Part shown: in pieces, positions 43,831-55,374 of the stretch
How the letters are laid out: each line of letters opens with the position of its first letter
Position numbering within the stretch: the stretch's first letter is position 1
Origin: Carex sylvatica
Taxonomy: Eukaryota; Streptophyta; Magnoliopsida; Poales; Cyperaceae
Reading direction: 5' to 3'
DNA length: 64,000 bases
Assembly: GCA_964058845.1 (NCBI GenBank)
Contig: CAXKVR010000285.1
Coordinates: 1 to 64,000, forward strand
Notes under the pieces: model-generated
What the model saw: the letters and a program-made list of their open reading frames with translations, nothing else
Told to the model about the DNA's origin: nothing
Database searches by the model: none
Program-made: the position numbers and the translations under genes

Positions 43831-45815
43831 GGGATAATGTACAAATTGTCATTCATTTTCAAACTAATAAACAAAATACCCATCTTCATAAATTATTAAC
43901 AAAATGTCCTTGTAGGCTCCACTTTCTCCTCCCTTTCCTCTCCCTCTTACTCATCCTCATTTACTCTCCAGAGGAGGGTTCAAATGCCCCCTATCTTTCA
44001 AATCATTTTTCCCCGTTTTCATAGTCTGAATAGTCAATCCGAACTGTTAGATGCGATCTATATATTAAGATGTGCTTGGAGACCAAATTTTACATTTTTT
44101 TTGAATTTTTTTACTATTTTTTTAGATTTATTGAAAATCGCTGTTTTTAGCAAATATGGACCATAAAAAACAGCGATTTTCAATAAATCTAAAAAAATAG
44201 TACAAAGATTTCAAAAAATATAAAATTTGGTCTCCAAGCACATCTTAATATATAGATCGCATCTAACGGTTCGGATTAACTGTTTTGACTTTGAAAACTG
44301 AGATAAAAGATAGGGTGCATTTGGGTGCACAAAAATTTGGGTGCATTTGAACCCTCCTCTACTCTCTATCATTTTTATTTAAAATGGAGGGTTATGCAAT
44401 ATACCAACAAATATAAAACACATTTTCTTGTTGCATAATCTGTTATGTTTTATTTAAGAAACAAATTTTCTTATGTAATTTTTTATTTCAAATGGAGGAT
44501 TATACAACAGACCATAAAATATAAAACACATCAAGATTGATTTCTTATTTGACGTTGGTAATTAAATTGCTTTCAATGTAAAGATTGTAATAAAATTATT
44601 TATTATTATGTTATTAATATTTTCTACTAGATTCATGAAGTCTGTAGAGAATATTATTTTCTTAATATTTTGTACTTTATCTATAAAGTTTGTAGGCTAT
44701 AGCAGATATTTATTAATTTTTGTTGCTGATTAAATTGCATTGAGATTGTTTCATGATGTGTTAAATTAGCTCCATGACATGAATTAAAATGAATAACAAC
44801 TCCATACATTCTTTGTACCAGTTTGAAATATATAGTAGGAAAAAAAATATCGTACCAGAAACGAGAATTGAAATTTAAATAGTTGAATTTAACATACAAC
44901 AGTAGTAAATAGATGATTAAAAACATAATATAAAAGGATGCATATAAATAATGATATAAAAAAAATTATTCCTGTACGCAAGCTTGAAAAAATGATATAA
45001 CAAAAAATAAAAATAAAACATAATAACAACGATAAATGCAAACTTTGTTCCTACTCTATACAGACTGAATATTGAGCATTAACAGTTAAAAACATAATAA
45101 CAACAAAAAATACAAAATTTTACTAAAATTCCAGATTTAGCATAATCTTGTTATGAAGTTCTATCTTTTTTTTTTGTTTTTTTTGAGAAGTTCCATAACA
45201 TAAGCTGTTAAGAAGTTTATTTAATAAATTTTCAATTTTGACAATTATGATAATTTATAAAACGAAACTAAATTTACAATCAAAAATTATAAATATGATA
45301 TATATGATGCATATATCCTATTTTATAAAAATTCTTAAGGTTGGCCTTTATGTGTCGCAAACACTAATATGGATAAAGTGTAAAATATTAAGAAAATAAT
45401 ATTTGCTACAGACTTCATGGATCTAGTAGAAAATATTAATACCATAATAATAAATAATTTTATTACAATATTTACATTGAAAGCAATTTAATCACCAACA
45501 TCAAATAAAAAATCAATCTTGATGCGTTTTATAGTTTATAGTATGTTGTATAATTCTCCATTTGAAATAAAAAATTGCACAAGAAGATTGGTTTCTTAAA
45601 TAAAACATAACATATCATACAACAAAGAAATGTGTATTATATTTATTGGTGTGTTGAATAACAAAATAAAAATGATGGAGAGTAAATGGGTAGTAGTGAG
45701 AGGGAGAGGAAAGAGAGGAGAAAGTAAAGTCCACAATGACATTTTGTTCATAATTTATGAAGAGAGGTATTTTGTTTGTTGGTTTGAAAATGAAGGACAA
45801 TTTATACATTCTCCT
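43831..45815. mobile_element. Long-TIR (Mutator-like) non-autonomous element, about 2 kb
   Basis: The outer repeats start GGGATAATGTACAAATTGTC on the left and AGGAGAATGTATAAATTGTC in reverse complement on the right. The flanks share the 9-bp duplication taatttata (43822-43830 and 45816-45824). The inverted arms extend several hundred bases. The left arm is 43831-43970 plus 44369-44690, the gap being a nested MITE; the right arm is about 45365-45815. The middle (44690-45365) is AT-rich and shows no transposase. Long TIRs and a 9-bp TSD indicate a Mutator-like element. Confidence 0.85.
43971..44359. mobile_element. MITE nested in the left arm of the long-TIR element
   Basis: The ends are GAGGAGGGTTCAAATGC and its complement GCATTTGAACCCTCCTC. 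The TSD is tactctcca (43962-43970) against tactctcta (44360-44368), 8 of 9 matching. The uninterrupted right arm of the host element reads tactctcca at the equivalent point, confirming the insertion. The interior is a near-perfect palindrome around catatggaccat-like sequence at about 44150-44165. Confidence 0.92.
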
Positions 45816-46002
45816 TAATTTATAACAGTGAACAATATAACATGTTATCAAGTTTTTTGGTATGAACCAATTATCAATGTATCAGGTTAAGTTAGACAAT
45901 ATAACCATACCAGAAAATGTTTAGCATACTCATTACACAAAAAAACATAGCTCAACAGCAAAATCAACTAACAAAACACATCATGTAACCTTCACATTTC
46001 AA

Positions 46003-47458
46003 TCAGAGAGAAGCAAGGACCCAAAACATCGAAACAGAAGAGGTAGCTGTGAAAGTCCATGTTATGAAGGCCAATAATACCGATAGAGCATACCGACCGC
46101 ATGCTAATTGAGGGAACGTTTTGCAAAAATGCACATCTTTTTCGAATAATAGCGTCACGCCAGCAGAAGAGCATGCAGCTGCAAATGATAAGATCGCTGT
46201 AACCTAAACAAGAGCAGCAGAGATCTAATGTTAAAAATTGATTTCGGTTTGTTTGGTTGAAACAAGAGATTAAATTTCAAAAGGTCAAAACACAATACAT
46301 AAACAAATACATTTAATAATCATAGCAATAAGAGAGGTTAAACTGAATAAAATATAAAAACCCGAAGTAATTCAAGGAAATTTCGGTTTGTTTGGTTGAA
46401 CCCAAATAAAAGAGGTCAAACCGATCCAAATATAAAAAACCGAAGTAATTCAAAAATTCAACCAAACCGAACCATTTAATCCAAAATTTGTCGGTTTAGT
46501 TGAAAACCAAATAAACTGGATTCAATGAACACACCTACGGATTGTTAAAAGGGATAGAGAAATTACCCAATCGCCCACCACAAACAAACTAACAAGCACG
46601 GGATTGCGGAGGTCTCTTTTGGTTTTAAGCGCGTAAATATCAAGACATGCAAGACCCAAACTCCATAGCAATTGTAGCCCCATTGATGCTATTAAATAAC
46701 TACAATATTTCAGCAATAACAAAAAAAAAAATACAAAATCAGTTACAATTAAAACAATCCATGCAAAAACAAATACAAAATCAATTATGAGATGTTATAA
46801 AATAGCCTCTGTAGCCAACATTATACATCCAGAACATATATACTGAGACTATGGTACTATGCATAGCACAGATTGATCCATGCTACGGACTTTTTTCATT
46901 TTCAAGGTCCAAATAGATGATCTGAATCGTTCAACGTGATTTCCATATGAAAATGTACTTGCAGACTAAATTTTACATTTTTATATTATTTTTACTATTT
47001 CTAGATAGGTAGAAAATCAGTACTTTTGAATGGTCTATAATCTTCGATCAAGTGATTTTCTATGTATCTAAAAAAATAGTAAAAAAATTATAAAAAATGC
47101 AAAATTTGTTCATCATGTATAGTTTCATATGAAGATCATGTGTTAAACGGTTCAAATAGATTGTACAAATTGAAAATGGAGAGATATTGATCCATAGTAT
47201 GGACCAATATGCGCTATGCCTGTACCCTAGCTTCACTCTATACCATAATATCTATAGCAAATAGAAACTGCGACAAATAAAAGCTAATAAAGGAATAAAT
47301 ACATGAAAAAAGTACCAAAAGGCAGTGTAATTAGAGAAACTATTAGCGGATGCCATAACTCCAACCGATGCAGCCGCAAACCCACATTGTGCGCTCCTCA
47401 AAGCAAACCCACTCCATGTACCAGGGCTCCCTAAGAAATCCTTCATTCTCTCTGTCAT
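46003..47458 (-). CDS. CASP-like membrane protein, subfamily 5 type, three exons
   Basis: A four-helix MARVEL-like plasma-membrane protein. Casparian-strip CASPs are scaffolds for local wall modification; the role of CASPL5 members is not well known. Exons are 47458-47316, 46699-46567 and 46203-46003; GT-AG introns are in phase, giving 158 residues, typical of the subfamily. The N-terminus [20 protein letters not shown] matches the CASPL5 start (GSPGT, then LR.AQC.FAAASIGVM). Next come [20 protein letters not shown] (helix 2), the basic loop [10 protein letters not shown], helix 3 with [20 protein letters not shown], the extracellular segment with [13 protein letters not shown] and a final helix [20 protein letters not shown]. 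The conserved Arg in helix 1 and Asp in helix 3 are present. Intron 1 holds a MITE and intron 2 a GGTTCGG-family repeat. Complete, no disruption seen. Confidence 0.92.
46220..46540 (-). repeat. GGTTCGGTT-family repeat in CASP-like intron 2
   Basis: Minus-strand copy of the family seen in REXO4 intron 2: gtgtgttcattgaatccagt, then tttggattaaatggttcggt, then gaattacttcggttttttat. Within this copy the segment tttcggtttgtttggttgaa is duplicated (about 46241 and 46381). Confidence 0.75.
46844..47241. mobile_element. MITE of the GAGTGAGGCTATGGTA family in CASP-like intron 1
   Basis: The left part has actatggtactatgcatagc, acagattgatccatgctac and gaaaatgtacttgcagacta; the right part has gtatagtttcatatgaagat, gatattgatccatagtatgg and accctagcttcactc. 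The halves are reverse complements. It makes up most of the 616-bp intron. Confidence 0.85.
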
Positions 47459-48350
47459 ATCCTACAAGTACAGTAAAATAGAAAATTAAAAAATACCAAA
47501 TTCCTAAATTAATACCTAGTAACTACTTAAATTTATCATACCTACCTCTTCTTGACTTATAATTGGGCCTTTTAATCGGATCCAATAAGCACCTCAATCT
47601 GCCACATCCTGGATGAAGGAAAATGACGGAAATGCCCTTCTTCACAACTTTCCTCTTATGTACCTTATTCCAATGAGAACCCATAAATTACAATGACATT
47701 GCCTAATTGACAACATTTAATATATTTTATAAATAGAACATTAAAGAAAAGAAACTCCTATAATAATGCATTAATGGAGGGTAAAATTGTCATCTATTCT
47801 TGTACTCAGCTCAATAATTTAAAGCACACAATTTTGAACTTCCATAAATCAGTAGCCAACTAATTAAATGACACAATTTTGTTCCACAAATCAGTAGCTC
47901 AAATTAGTAATTCAGAATTAGAAATTCCCAACTAATTCAACTGAAAGTTTGCAATTTGAAAACAAGTGCTTTGAACAATAATGGTAGATAGAAATTAAAT
48001 AGAACATTTCAGAAAAGAAAATCCTAATTGGGTTTTACAAGAAATAATTAATGAGGGGTAAAATTGTCTATATATTAATATAATTAGTACCAATTAATAT
48101 TTCATAATTAGAAATTGCAATTTTTGGAAACCCACAACAGTAACAATCATCAAATTACCTGAACGTTTGCAATTTGAAAGCAAGTTCTTTGAACAATAAT
48201 GGTAGATAGAAATTAAAGACATTTCCATATCTAGGGTTTTTGAATTGAAATTGACAAATCTAGGTGCAGATTTTACCTAATTAAGCCACCAAACACCACC
48301 AGAGGCGGAATCCGTCGCCTTTTCTTTACAAATTACAAGTTTCTTGGACG
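47459..48350 (-). promoter_or_regulatory. 5' region of the CASP-like gene
   Basis: Probably holds the promoter and 5' UTR; no further coding exon seen. Two similar stretches (gtttgcaatttgaaa(a/g)caag with tttgaacaataatggtagat) occur near 47947 and 48163, a short direct duplication of about 215-bp spacing. Confidence 0.4.
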
Positions 48351-48525
48351 AGAGGAGAGAAAGTGGAGGAGAGAAAGAGAAGGAGAGAAGGAGAGACAGA
48401 GACAAAGAGACAGTGGTTGGATTTCAAAAAAAAAAGACAAAGAGACAGTGGTTAGTGGAGTGGAGAGAGAATTGAAATTAGAAAAGTGAGAAAGAGAGAA
48501 AGAGAAAGAGAGAAAAAGGCAGTCT
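48335..48525. repeat. GA-rich low-complexity tract
   Basis: A run of gagaggagagaaag-type sequence with aaagagacagtggtt present twice. Such purine tracts are common in plant 5' UTRs and promoters (here CT-rich in the minus-strand gene's direction). Confidence 0.7.
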
Positions 48526-48545
48526 TTCAGGAATTCATATCATCT

Positions 48546-48875
48546 GAAGTAACAGAATTTCGATTAGATCGGGACCATCCGATCTGTTTTGGCACGAATA
48601 TTAAGGGAGCCCATGCATCGTAACTGGTTCGGATTGGCTGGAATTCTGATCGGACGATCCACATATGAACTCAATTATTCTGTTACCTAAGAGATTGTAC
48701 TCGTCTGAAATGAAGGAAAAATGAGAGAGAAGGCAGGAAAACATGTAATTTGAGTTTAGATCTGGACCGTTGATCTGCTTGAGCACGAAATTAAAGGGTC
48801 AATGCATTCTACCAAGCGCCAGATTGTGATCGGACGGTCCGGATATAAACACAAATATTTTGTTACCTCAGAGGA
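48546..48875. repeat. Two copies of a GATCGGACGG-type foldback repeat
   Basis: Copy 1 (about 48549-48690) starts gtaacagaatttcgattaga and ends attctgttac. It contains accatccgatctg, gcacgaatattaaggg and tgatcggacgatcc. Copy 2 (about 48750-48868) has gatctggaccgttgatctgc, gcacgaaattaaagggtc and gtgatcggacggtccggata. Related sequences occur near 15530, 59550 and 60330-60640. Confidence 0.7.
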
Positions 48876-49130
48876 TCTAAACGGGTCGGATATTATCTGT
48901 TCGGATATCCGGCCCGTTTAATTGGATATGACGATATAGGGAGGACACGTTGACTGAGAAGATCCTCTGCGTTACCCGACCGTTCGTGTTTGAATCCCAA
49001 CCGTTTAATTGATGGTACCTTAAATTAAATGTTCTTTTTATATAAGCATTAATAAAATGTAATATATTTGGTAAGTATTTGGGAGAACTGTCATATTCCG
49101 AGACTTGCATACAGATAGAACATGAGATTA
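48876..49130. other. Boundary region left of the SMC3 fragment
   Basis: Contains a short palindromic stretch (aaacgggtcggatattatctg followed by ttcggatatccggcccgttt) and no gene. Confidence 0.4.
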
Positions 49131-49380
49131 CGCATGCAATTAATTACAAGGCCAGAACAAATGGATCATGTGGAAATACAAATCGATCATATCAAAAGTG
49201 ACTTTGATTTAGCCAACAAGCAGAAAGCAACAATTGTTAAATCACTTGAGAAGAAGGTTATTCTTTTATCTTTCTGGTACATGTAAACAAACCATTTGTA
49301 CTTTCAATTTCAATGGTTAATTAATGTCTGATTTTATGTGGTTGCAGCAAAAGTTTTTGACAAATATTCATAATCAAATT

Positions 49381-49515
49381 AATAGTGATTCAAAATCTAA
49401 TTTCATTCATTTCCAAATTAAAATATATAGTGAGTACATATTACATAGAGAACCCTAACTATTTTCTAATTATCCTTTTATCAAAACACCCTTGATACAA
49501 TATTAATTCTCAACA
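49381..49515 (-). repeat. 3' LTR of the copia element
   Basis: 135 bp, starting aatagtgattcaaaatctaa and ending aattctcaaca in plus orientation. Very short for a plant LTR. Confidence 0.92.
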
Positions 49516-49522
49516 CTCTCTC

Positions 49523-52500
49523 TCAAAATAGGCGAAAGATATTCACTAAGTCCATCTTGTCATATAATCTAGAAAGACCTAAAGAGCTAAGATCCTTTGT
49601 GAGACAATCTGTAACTTGATCCTCAGTTGGAACGTGGCTTATCTTCAGTATTTCACTATTTAGTTTTTCCTTGATGAAGAACCTATTCATTTCAATGTGC
49701 TTGGTTTTGTCATGTTGCACCGGGTTATTGGCAATACTGATCGCCGACTTGTTGTCGCACCATAGCATCATGTGAATCCCTTGATCCATTTTCAACTCCA
49801 CCAGAAGAGCCTTCAACCATAACAATTCAGAAACTCCCAATGTCATTGCCCTGTACTCAGCCTCACCTGTAGACCGCGCCACTACCGATTGCTTTTTGCT
49901 CTTTCAAGAGACCAAATTACCTCCTACAAAGATGCAATATCATGAGGTAGACCTCTTATTATCGGCACAACTAGCCCAATCGAAATCACGATAGCCCTCA
50001 ATGCCTAAATGACCATTATTCTTGAATAACAACCCCTTTCCTGGAGCACTCTTCAAATATCTCAGAATTTGATAAACTGCATCCATATGGCCCTTCCTTG
50101 GGTCATGCATGTAGCGACTCACCACGCTTACTACAAACGAGATATTAGGACGAGTATGACTTAGATAGATCAACCGACCTACTAGCCTCTGATATCTATC
50201 CCGATCAATTGGCTCTCCAGCATCTACACTTAACTTGTGCCTGATTTCAATCAAATTGCCCCCTAAAGAAATTACTAAACAAAAAGAAATATCTTATTCT
50301 GGCACGATGACTACCTGAAATCTCACAAATATATGCGCTGGCTCTCCAGCATCAATTAGAGTAACTGCAAGCTTACATCCCAGCATGCATATTTTTGTGA
50401 GCAAGTCTAACACATACTTCCTCTGAGATAGCACAATTCCCTCTGCTCCACGAGACACCTCAATTCCAAGGAAGTATCTGAGCAAACCCAAGTCCTTTAC
50501 CTCAAATTATTTGCCCAATCTCACCTTCAGCTGAGCAATCTCTCCCTCATCATCCTCAGTGACAATCATATCGTCAACATACACAACAAGCATAGTAATA
50601 TGATCACCATGTTGTCAGAAAAATACTGTGTGGTCAGCATTGATCTGTTGATATTCCATTCCTACCATAGCTCTCCTGAATTTGTCAAACCAAGCTCGAG
50701 GAGACTGTTTCAATCCATACAGGGACTTCCTCAGTCTAAATACCTTGCCCACTGTTTGGTTTGTACTGAAGCCTTGGGGTATCTCCATATAAACCTCTTC
50801 CAGCAGATCCCCATGAAGAAACACATTCTTCACATCGAGTTGGTATAATTTCCATCCACCATTAACAACAAGAGATACAAGCGTCCTGACTGTGCTCATC
50901 TTCGCCACTGGTGCAAATGTCTCATTATAGTCGATGCCGTATGTTTGACTGTACCCTTTTTCCACCAGTCGCGCATTATAATGATCAATTTTTCCTTCTG
51001 GAGTCTGCTTTATTGTGAAGATCCATTTGCACCCGACTGCCTTTTTGCTTGTTGGTAACGGTACTATCTGCCACGTCTTATTCTTATCGAGGGCACTGAT
51101 TTTCTTCCATATGGCAGCCTTCCACTTTGGATCCTCCTTGGCTTCTTGCCAACACTTGGGTATAGAAACCATATCCAGGGATGCAATAAATGCTCCATAC
51201 ATAGGTGATATGTTAGAGTATGAGACAAATTGAGCAATATCATGTGAAAAACCGTATCGATCAGGGGGATTTCCCGCATTGCTGCGAGAACTCTTTCTCA
51301 CTTCTGTGTTAGAGGAAGAGTGAGAAATCATATTACATGAGTCAAATGTAGGTGCTTCAAGAGTTGGGGCTGTAGGTGCTTCAGGAGTTGGGGTAGACCG
51401 GAACAAGGGACTTTGCGGAACTTTAAGGATTTTTGGTTCAGGCACCTGACCCTCATTCTGCTTCTTTCTCCTCTGATACACTCTCAACTCCCCCTGAGTC
51501 CTATTCCCTCCATTTCGGTTCATATTTTTTAGCTCATCCTCAGCCGACTCCTCTATAGAATATGGGCATTGGATCGATCTCACATTTATGAGCATTTCAC
51601 TGCTACTATTCTCCCCATCTCGTCTCATACCCCTAGTATCTGGCGAGTCATCAAAAGGTGAGCTCACATCTGAGAAATACGGTTCTAATTCTCATAAGGT
51701 AACATCCATGCTTACAAACATATCCTTTATGAGTGGCAAAATAGCCCACAAAAACACACTTCACAGCTCTAGGATCTAGCTTCCCCGCTGTTGGTCTATT
51801 GTCTTTCACAAGCACAAACATCCAAAGACTTTTAAGAGAATAATGCACTCGTTCTCTCCCTTCAACATTTTATATGGATTTTGCCACTCTAACACTCTAG
51901 TGGGCATTTTGTTGATCAAATATGTGGTTGTCAAGACTGCTTGTCCCCACAAATGCTTTGGAACATGCATTGAAATCATCATGCATCGGGCTACCTCCAA
52001 CAAATGTTTATTCTTCATTTTCGCTACTCCATTTTGTGCTGGTGTATAGGGGCATGTGGTCTGATGATATATCCCATGAGCTGACAAATACTCCTATACA
52101 GCCTTATTTGTATACTCCGTCCCATTATCAGACCTCAAACCCTTCACTACTGCACCATACTGGGTCTGAACTACCTGATGGAAATCCTTAAAACATGCAA
52201 GTACATCACTCTTATTTTTCATCAAATATAACCACGTAACACGAGTATAACAATCAATGAAAGTCACAAAATATTGATAACCATTAATAGAAGTTGTGGA
52301 GCAAGGCCCCTATACATTTGAGTGAATTAAATAAAAAACACAAGCACTCCTATTACCAGAGCTTACATAAGAGCTCCTAGTATGCTTTCCAAATTCACAT
52401 GCATCACATATAAGTTTGTGTTTGTCAGATTTTTTATACATAGACGAATACAAAATACTCAAAATACTAAGAGAAGAATATCCCATGCACTGATGGTACA

Positions 52501-52663
52501 ACAACAACTCATCCTCCACACTCATGCCAGATCCTCTAGCCCCTACTCTATCTACCATAGATACCAGCGTTATGTCCATCCCATCTTTGTCTAAGTACCA
52601 TAGTCCACTACGCCAAGTTCCAGTCCCAAGTCTCCGTCCCGTCCCCTTATCTTGAAAGGTCAC
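49523..52663 (-). pseudogene. Copia integrase, reverse transcriptase and RNase H remnants
   Basis: The region contains pre-integrase sequence (ELLLYHQCMGYSS, then LICDACEFGKHTR), an integrase core end (PYTPAQNGVAKMKNKHLLEV), RT (WKAAIWKKISALDKNKTWQI; ARLVEKGYSQTYGIDYNETF; LYQLDVKNVFLHGDL) and RNase H (STGEAEYRAMTLGVSELLWL; LWCDNKSAISIANNP). Frames break near 52300, 51800, 51660, 50610, 50490, 50290 and 49930. In the RT, the polymerase segment reads LDVKNVFLHG where copia has LDVKNAFLHG. Not functional. Confidence 0.88.
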
Positions 52664-52809
52664 CTTGGGAATATCAAAGAAAACAACATATTTAGTTGGA
52701 GTATAATGGCACTAATGGATAATAAGTTTACTGGAAATGAAGGAGCATGCAACACATTAGCCAAGGGTATGGACTTTGTACACTTAACGATACCCTTACC
52801 AATAACAGG

Positions 52810-54126
52810 TTATGCAGTACCATCAGCAGTTTGGATTCTCTCTGTGACTGCTAAGTGAGTATAAGTAGAAAACTCACGAGAAGCCCCCGTGACATGTTGA
52901 GATGCACCATAATCTACTATCCATTCTGATGTTCCTGTGGTAGATATAGAAGTAAGTGCACTTGTATCAAGAGTACATTTGTCTAACTGAGCATAAATGA
53001 CAAAGTTATCCCTAAATGAAGAGGATGTGGAAGCTCCATCACTAGTGGCCTTTTTTTCATCATCACTAGCCAGTTTCTTCCTCTTTAACATCTCAATGAG
53101 CTCATGGTCTTCCTCTGTGAAGCTCACACTAGTCTCTTCTTCTTCTTCCTCAGTCATTGTCAGATTTGCCCGGTATCCTCCAGATGGGCCATCTCTACCT
53201 CCTCGTCGGCCACCACGGCCGCACCCACGTCCACTAGCTTCCCTTTCTTTAAGTGGCTTTAAGCATGCCTTGCTCAAATGACCCACCTCACCACAGTTAT
53301 AGCATATTCGAGTTTCATCATAACTCCTAAAGAGACTAGGATTAGTGGCTGCCAAGGCTGATCGCGCACTTGGGCTTCCAGTGGCATCAGAGGGTAGTGT
53401 TCTACAAATCTCTACTTGTATTATAGTTGCAATTGCCTCCTCAAGTGGAGGAATTTTCTGTTGAGCCAGAAGAACTGCCCTCCTCTGATCAAATGCTGGT
53501 TTGAGGTTCTGTAGGAACTGCATGATTTTCTCTTGTGCGGAGATCTCCCTGCTCTTGCATTCAGGATCCTTGCACCCTGTCATAGTTGAGAAGTGATCAT
53601 AGTCAGTCCATAACCGCTCCAGATGCACAACATACTCCTGAATAGTCATATCTCCCTGGACCACAGAGCTTATCTTTCGTTTTATCTGAAACACCCTCAT
53701 ATTCTTCCCCGTCCCATAATACGTCCTTTGCAGTTTAGCCCATATATCCTTCACACTCTAAATTGCATCCACTGAATTGGCAATCGATTGATCCATAGAG
53801 TTGAGCAACCAGGTATACAATGACATGTGTGTGATTTTCCATATCTTCCACTCAGCAGTGTTTTTCGCAGGCTCCTCCTTCTCTCTTGTCAGGTAACCCT
53901 CAAGGTCTCTCCCTGCCAGGGAACCTGTGATCCATCGTGACCAATTCAAATACGTGGTTGGTCCATTCAGTTTCATATACACTGAAATAAGGTCCAATTT
54001 CAGCGATTGTTGCTGTGTCACTGGCGCTGACACTGATACAGCCGATGCACCTTTCTTTGCCTGCTTCATCCATTTCACCAACACCTTCATATCATCTTCA
54101 CCCATTCTTTTGAACACTTCTTCCAT
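52810..54126 (-). pseudogene. Copia gag and protease region
   Basis: Minus frames 54126-53758 and 53754-52810 are in the same frame, separated by a TAG just before SVKDIWAKL. The first part has a UBN2-type gag start (LNGPTTYLNWSRWI). The second has the gag continuation (WAKLQRTYYGTGKNMRVFQI), a CCHC zinc knuckle CYNCGEVGHLSKAC and a glycine/arginine-rich stretch. The protease follows as WIVDYGASQHVTG; the usual active-site motif in this family is D-S/T-G, so the second residue here (Y) is a likely inactivating change. Confidence 0.88.
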
Positions 54127-54547
54127 CCTTTCAATCCGTGCTTACCCTCACAATAGTAGCACAAGTTACAATCCTTCTCATAACTCACAAAACAACAAAA
54201 TTCATTGCTAAAATTACTATTCACCAGTTACTGTAGATCACGGGTACTCTAGACTGTAGCACGCGGACCCATTACTGTAGCGCTCAGATCCATTACTATA
54301 GCATGCGGATCCTCTTTGTCAGATCCCTTCAGTTCTAGTCCATTCCATGGGACTGAATCAGTCCATCAAATCTCTCCCACCACGTGGGACTGTGGGGAAA
54401 ACACCCCCTCACAAGGGTGACAGAGAGTACCTTCTGCTGAGAGTTGGCGGACTGAAGAGAGAAGAGAGGAAGCAGCTTTTTTTTTCGCGTGACCTAGATC
54501 GAACGAAGCGGGCTGAGAAGAGACAGGCGGCTTGAGCTCTGATACCA

Positions 54548-54682
54548 AATAGTGATTCAAAACCTAATTTCAGTCATTCCCAAATTGAAATATATAGTGA
54601 GTACATATTACATAGAGAACCCTAACTATTATCTAATTACTCTTTTACCAAAACACCCTTGATACAATATTAATTCTCAACA
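54548..54682 (-). repeat. 5' LTR of the copia element
   Basis: Same length as the other LTR with 8 substitutions by eye. The primer-binding site abuts it at 54536-54547. Confidence 0.92.
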
Positions 54683-55374
54683 AAATTGAACAAATCCAAG
54701 CTGGTATTTCATTGAAACAAGCTAAGATGGGGACATAGCTCATTGATCAATTAACCCCTGAAGAAAAGCATATGCTGTCAAGGCTCAACCATGTAATCAG
54801 TGAACTTAAGGAGATGCTACTATTAAATTTTAAATTTTGAGTTACTAAAGTTCTTAAAAATGAAGACATAATGGAGACTAAAAAAAGAAAGCATTTGAAC
54901 CCTATTATTTTAAAATAAGTGAAAAAAGAGCAATATATGAGTTGATATGATATTTGATATTGTAGAAAATTAGAGACCTTATGACAGGCTTGGACCAAAT
55001 GAAAGATGAGTCAATTGAGTGCACATTTAAGGGAGTTGCGAGACATTTTCGGGAAGTTTTTTCTGAGCTTGTGCAAGGTGGCCATGGGTGTCTTGTCATG
55101 AAGAAAAAAAAGTTCTTATTTGCTTTCTATTCTAAAACAAACCTACTATATTTTGAAATTTTATGGAGATTTATTGGCCCGGACCATCTTTGCCTCTCTT
55201 GAAATTTTTTTTGCCCCCCTCTAGAATTATGATATGTAATTTGAATTAAAAATAGGGTTAAAAAAAAAATAAACTCCTTGAATTAGAATTGATAATTAGA
55301 GTTAGAAGTTCAAGCGTTGGAAATTACAAGTTAGATTATTATTTTTATCTAGTACCTAATTAACTAATTAATAA

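Larger units (their letters stand above)
49381..54682 (-). mobile_element. Ty1/copia LTR retrotransposon, 5.3 kb, 135-bp LTRs, degenerate
   Basis: LTRs lie at 49381-49515 and 54548-54682. The TSD is aaatt (49376-49380 and 54683-54687), and removing the element restores the SMC3 reading frame exactly at this point. The element reads on the minus strand. A tRNA-Met-type primer-binding site (TGGTATCAGAGC, complement of 54536-54547) directly follows the 5' LTR, and a purine tract (TTTTGAGAGAGAG) precedes the 3' LTR. Each LTR begins TGTTGAG and ends CACTATT, so the end is not the usual CA. By hand I count 8 mismatches over 135 bases between LTRs, so the insertion is not recent. Domains are in copia order (gag, protease, integrase, RT, RNase H), broken by stops. 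Confidence 0.93.

Noticed and set aside
49381..54682. Endogenous pararetrovirus or retrovirus-like insertion with envelope
   Set aside because: Domain order is integrase before RT (copia), with LTRs and PBS, and no movement, coat or envelope gene.
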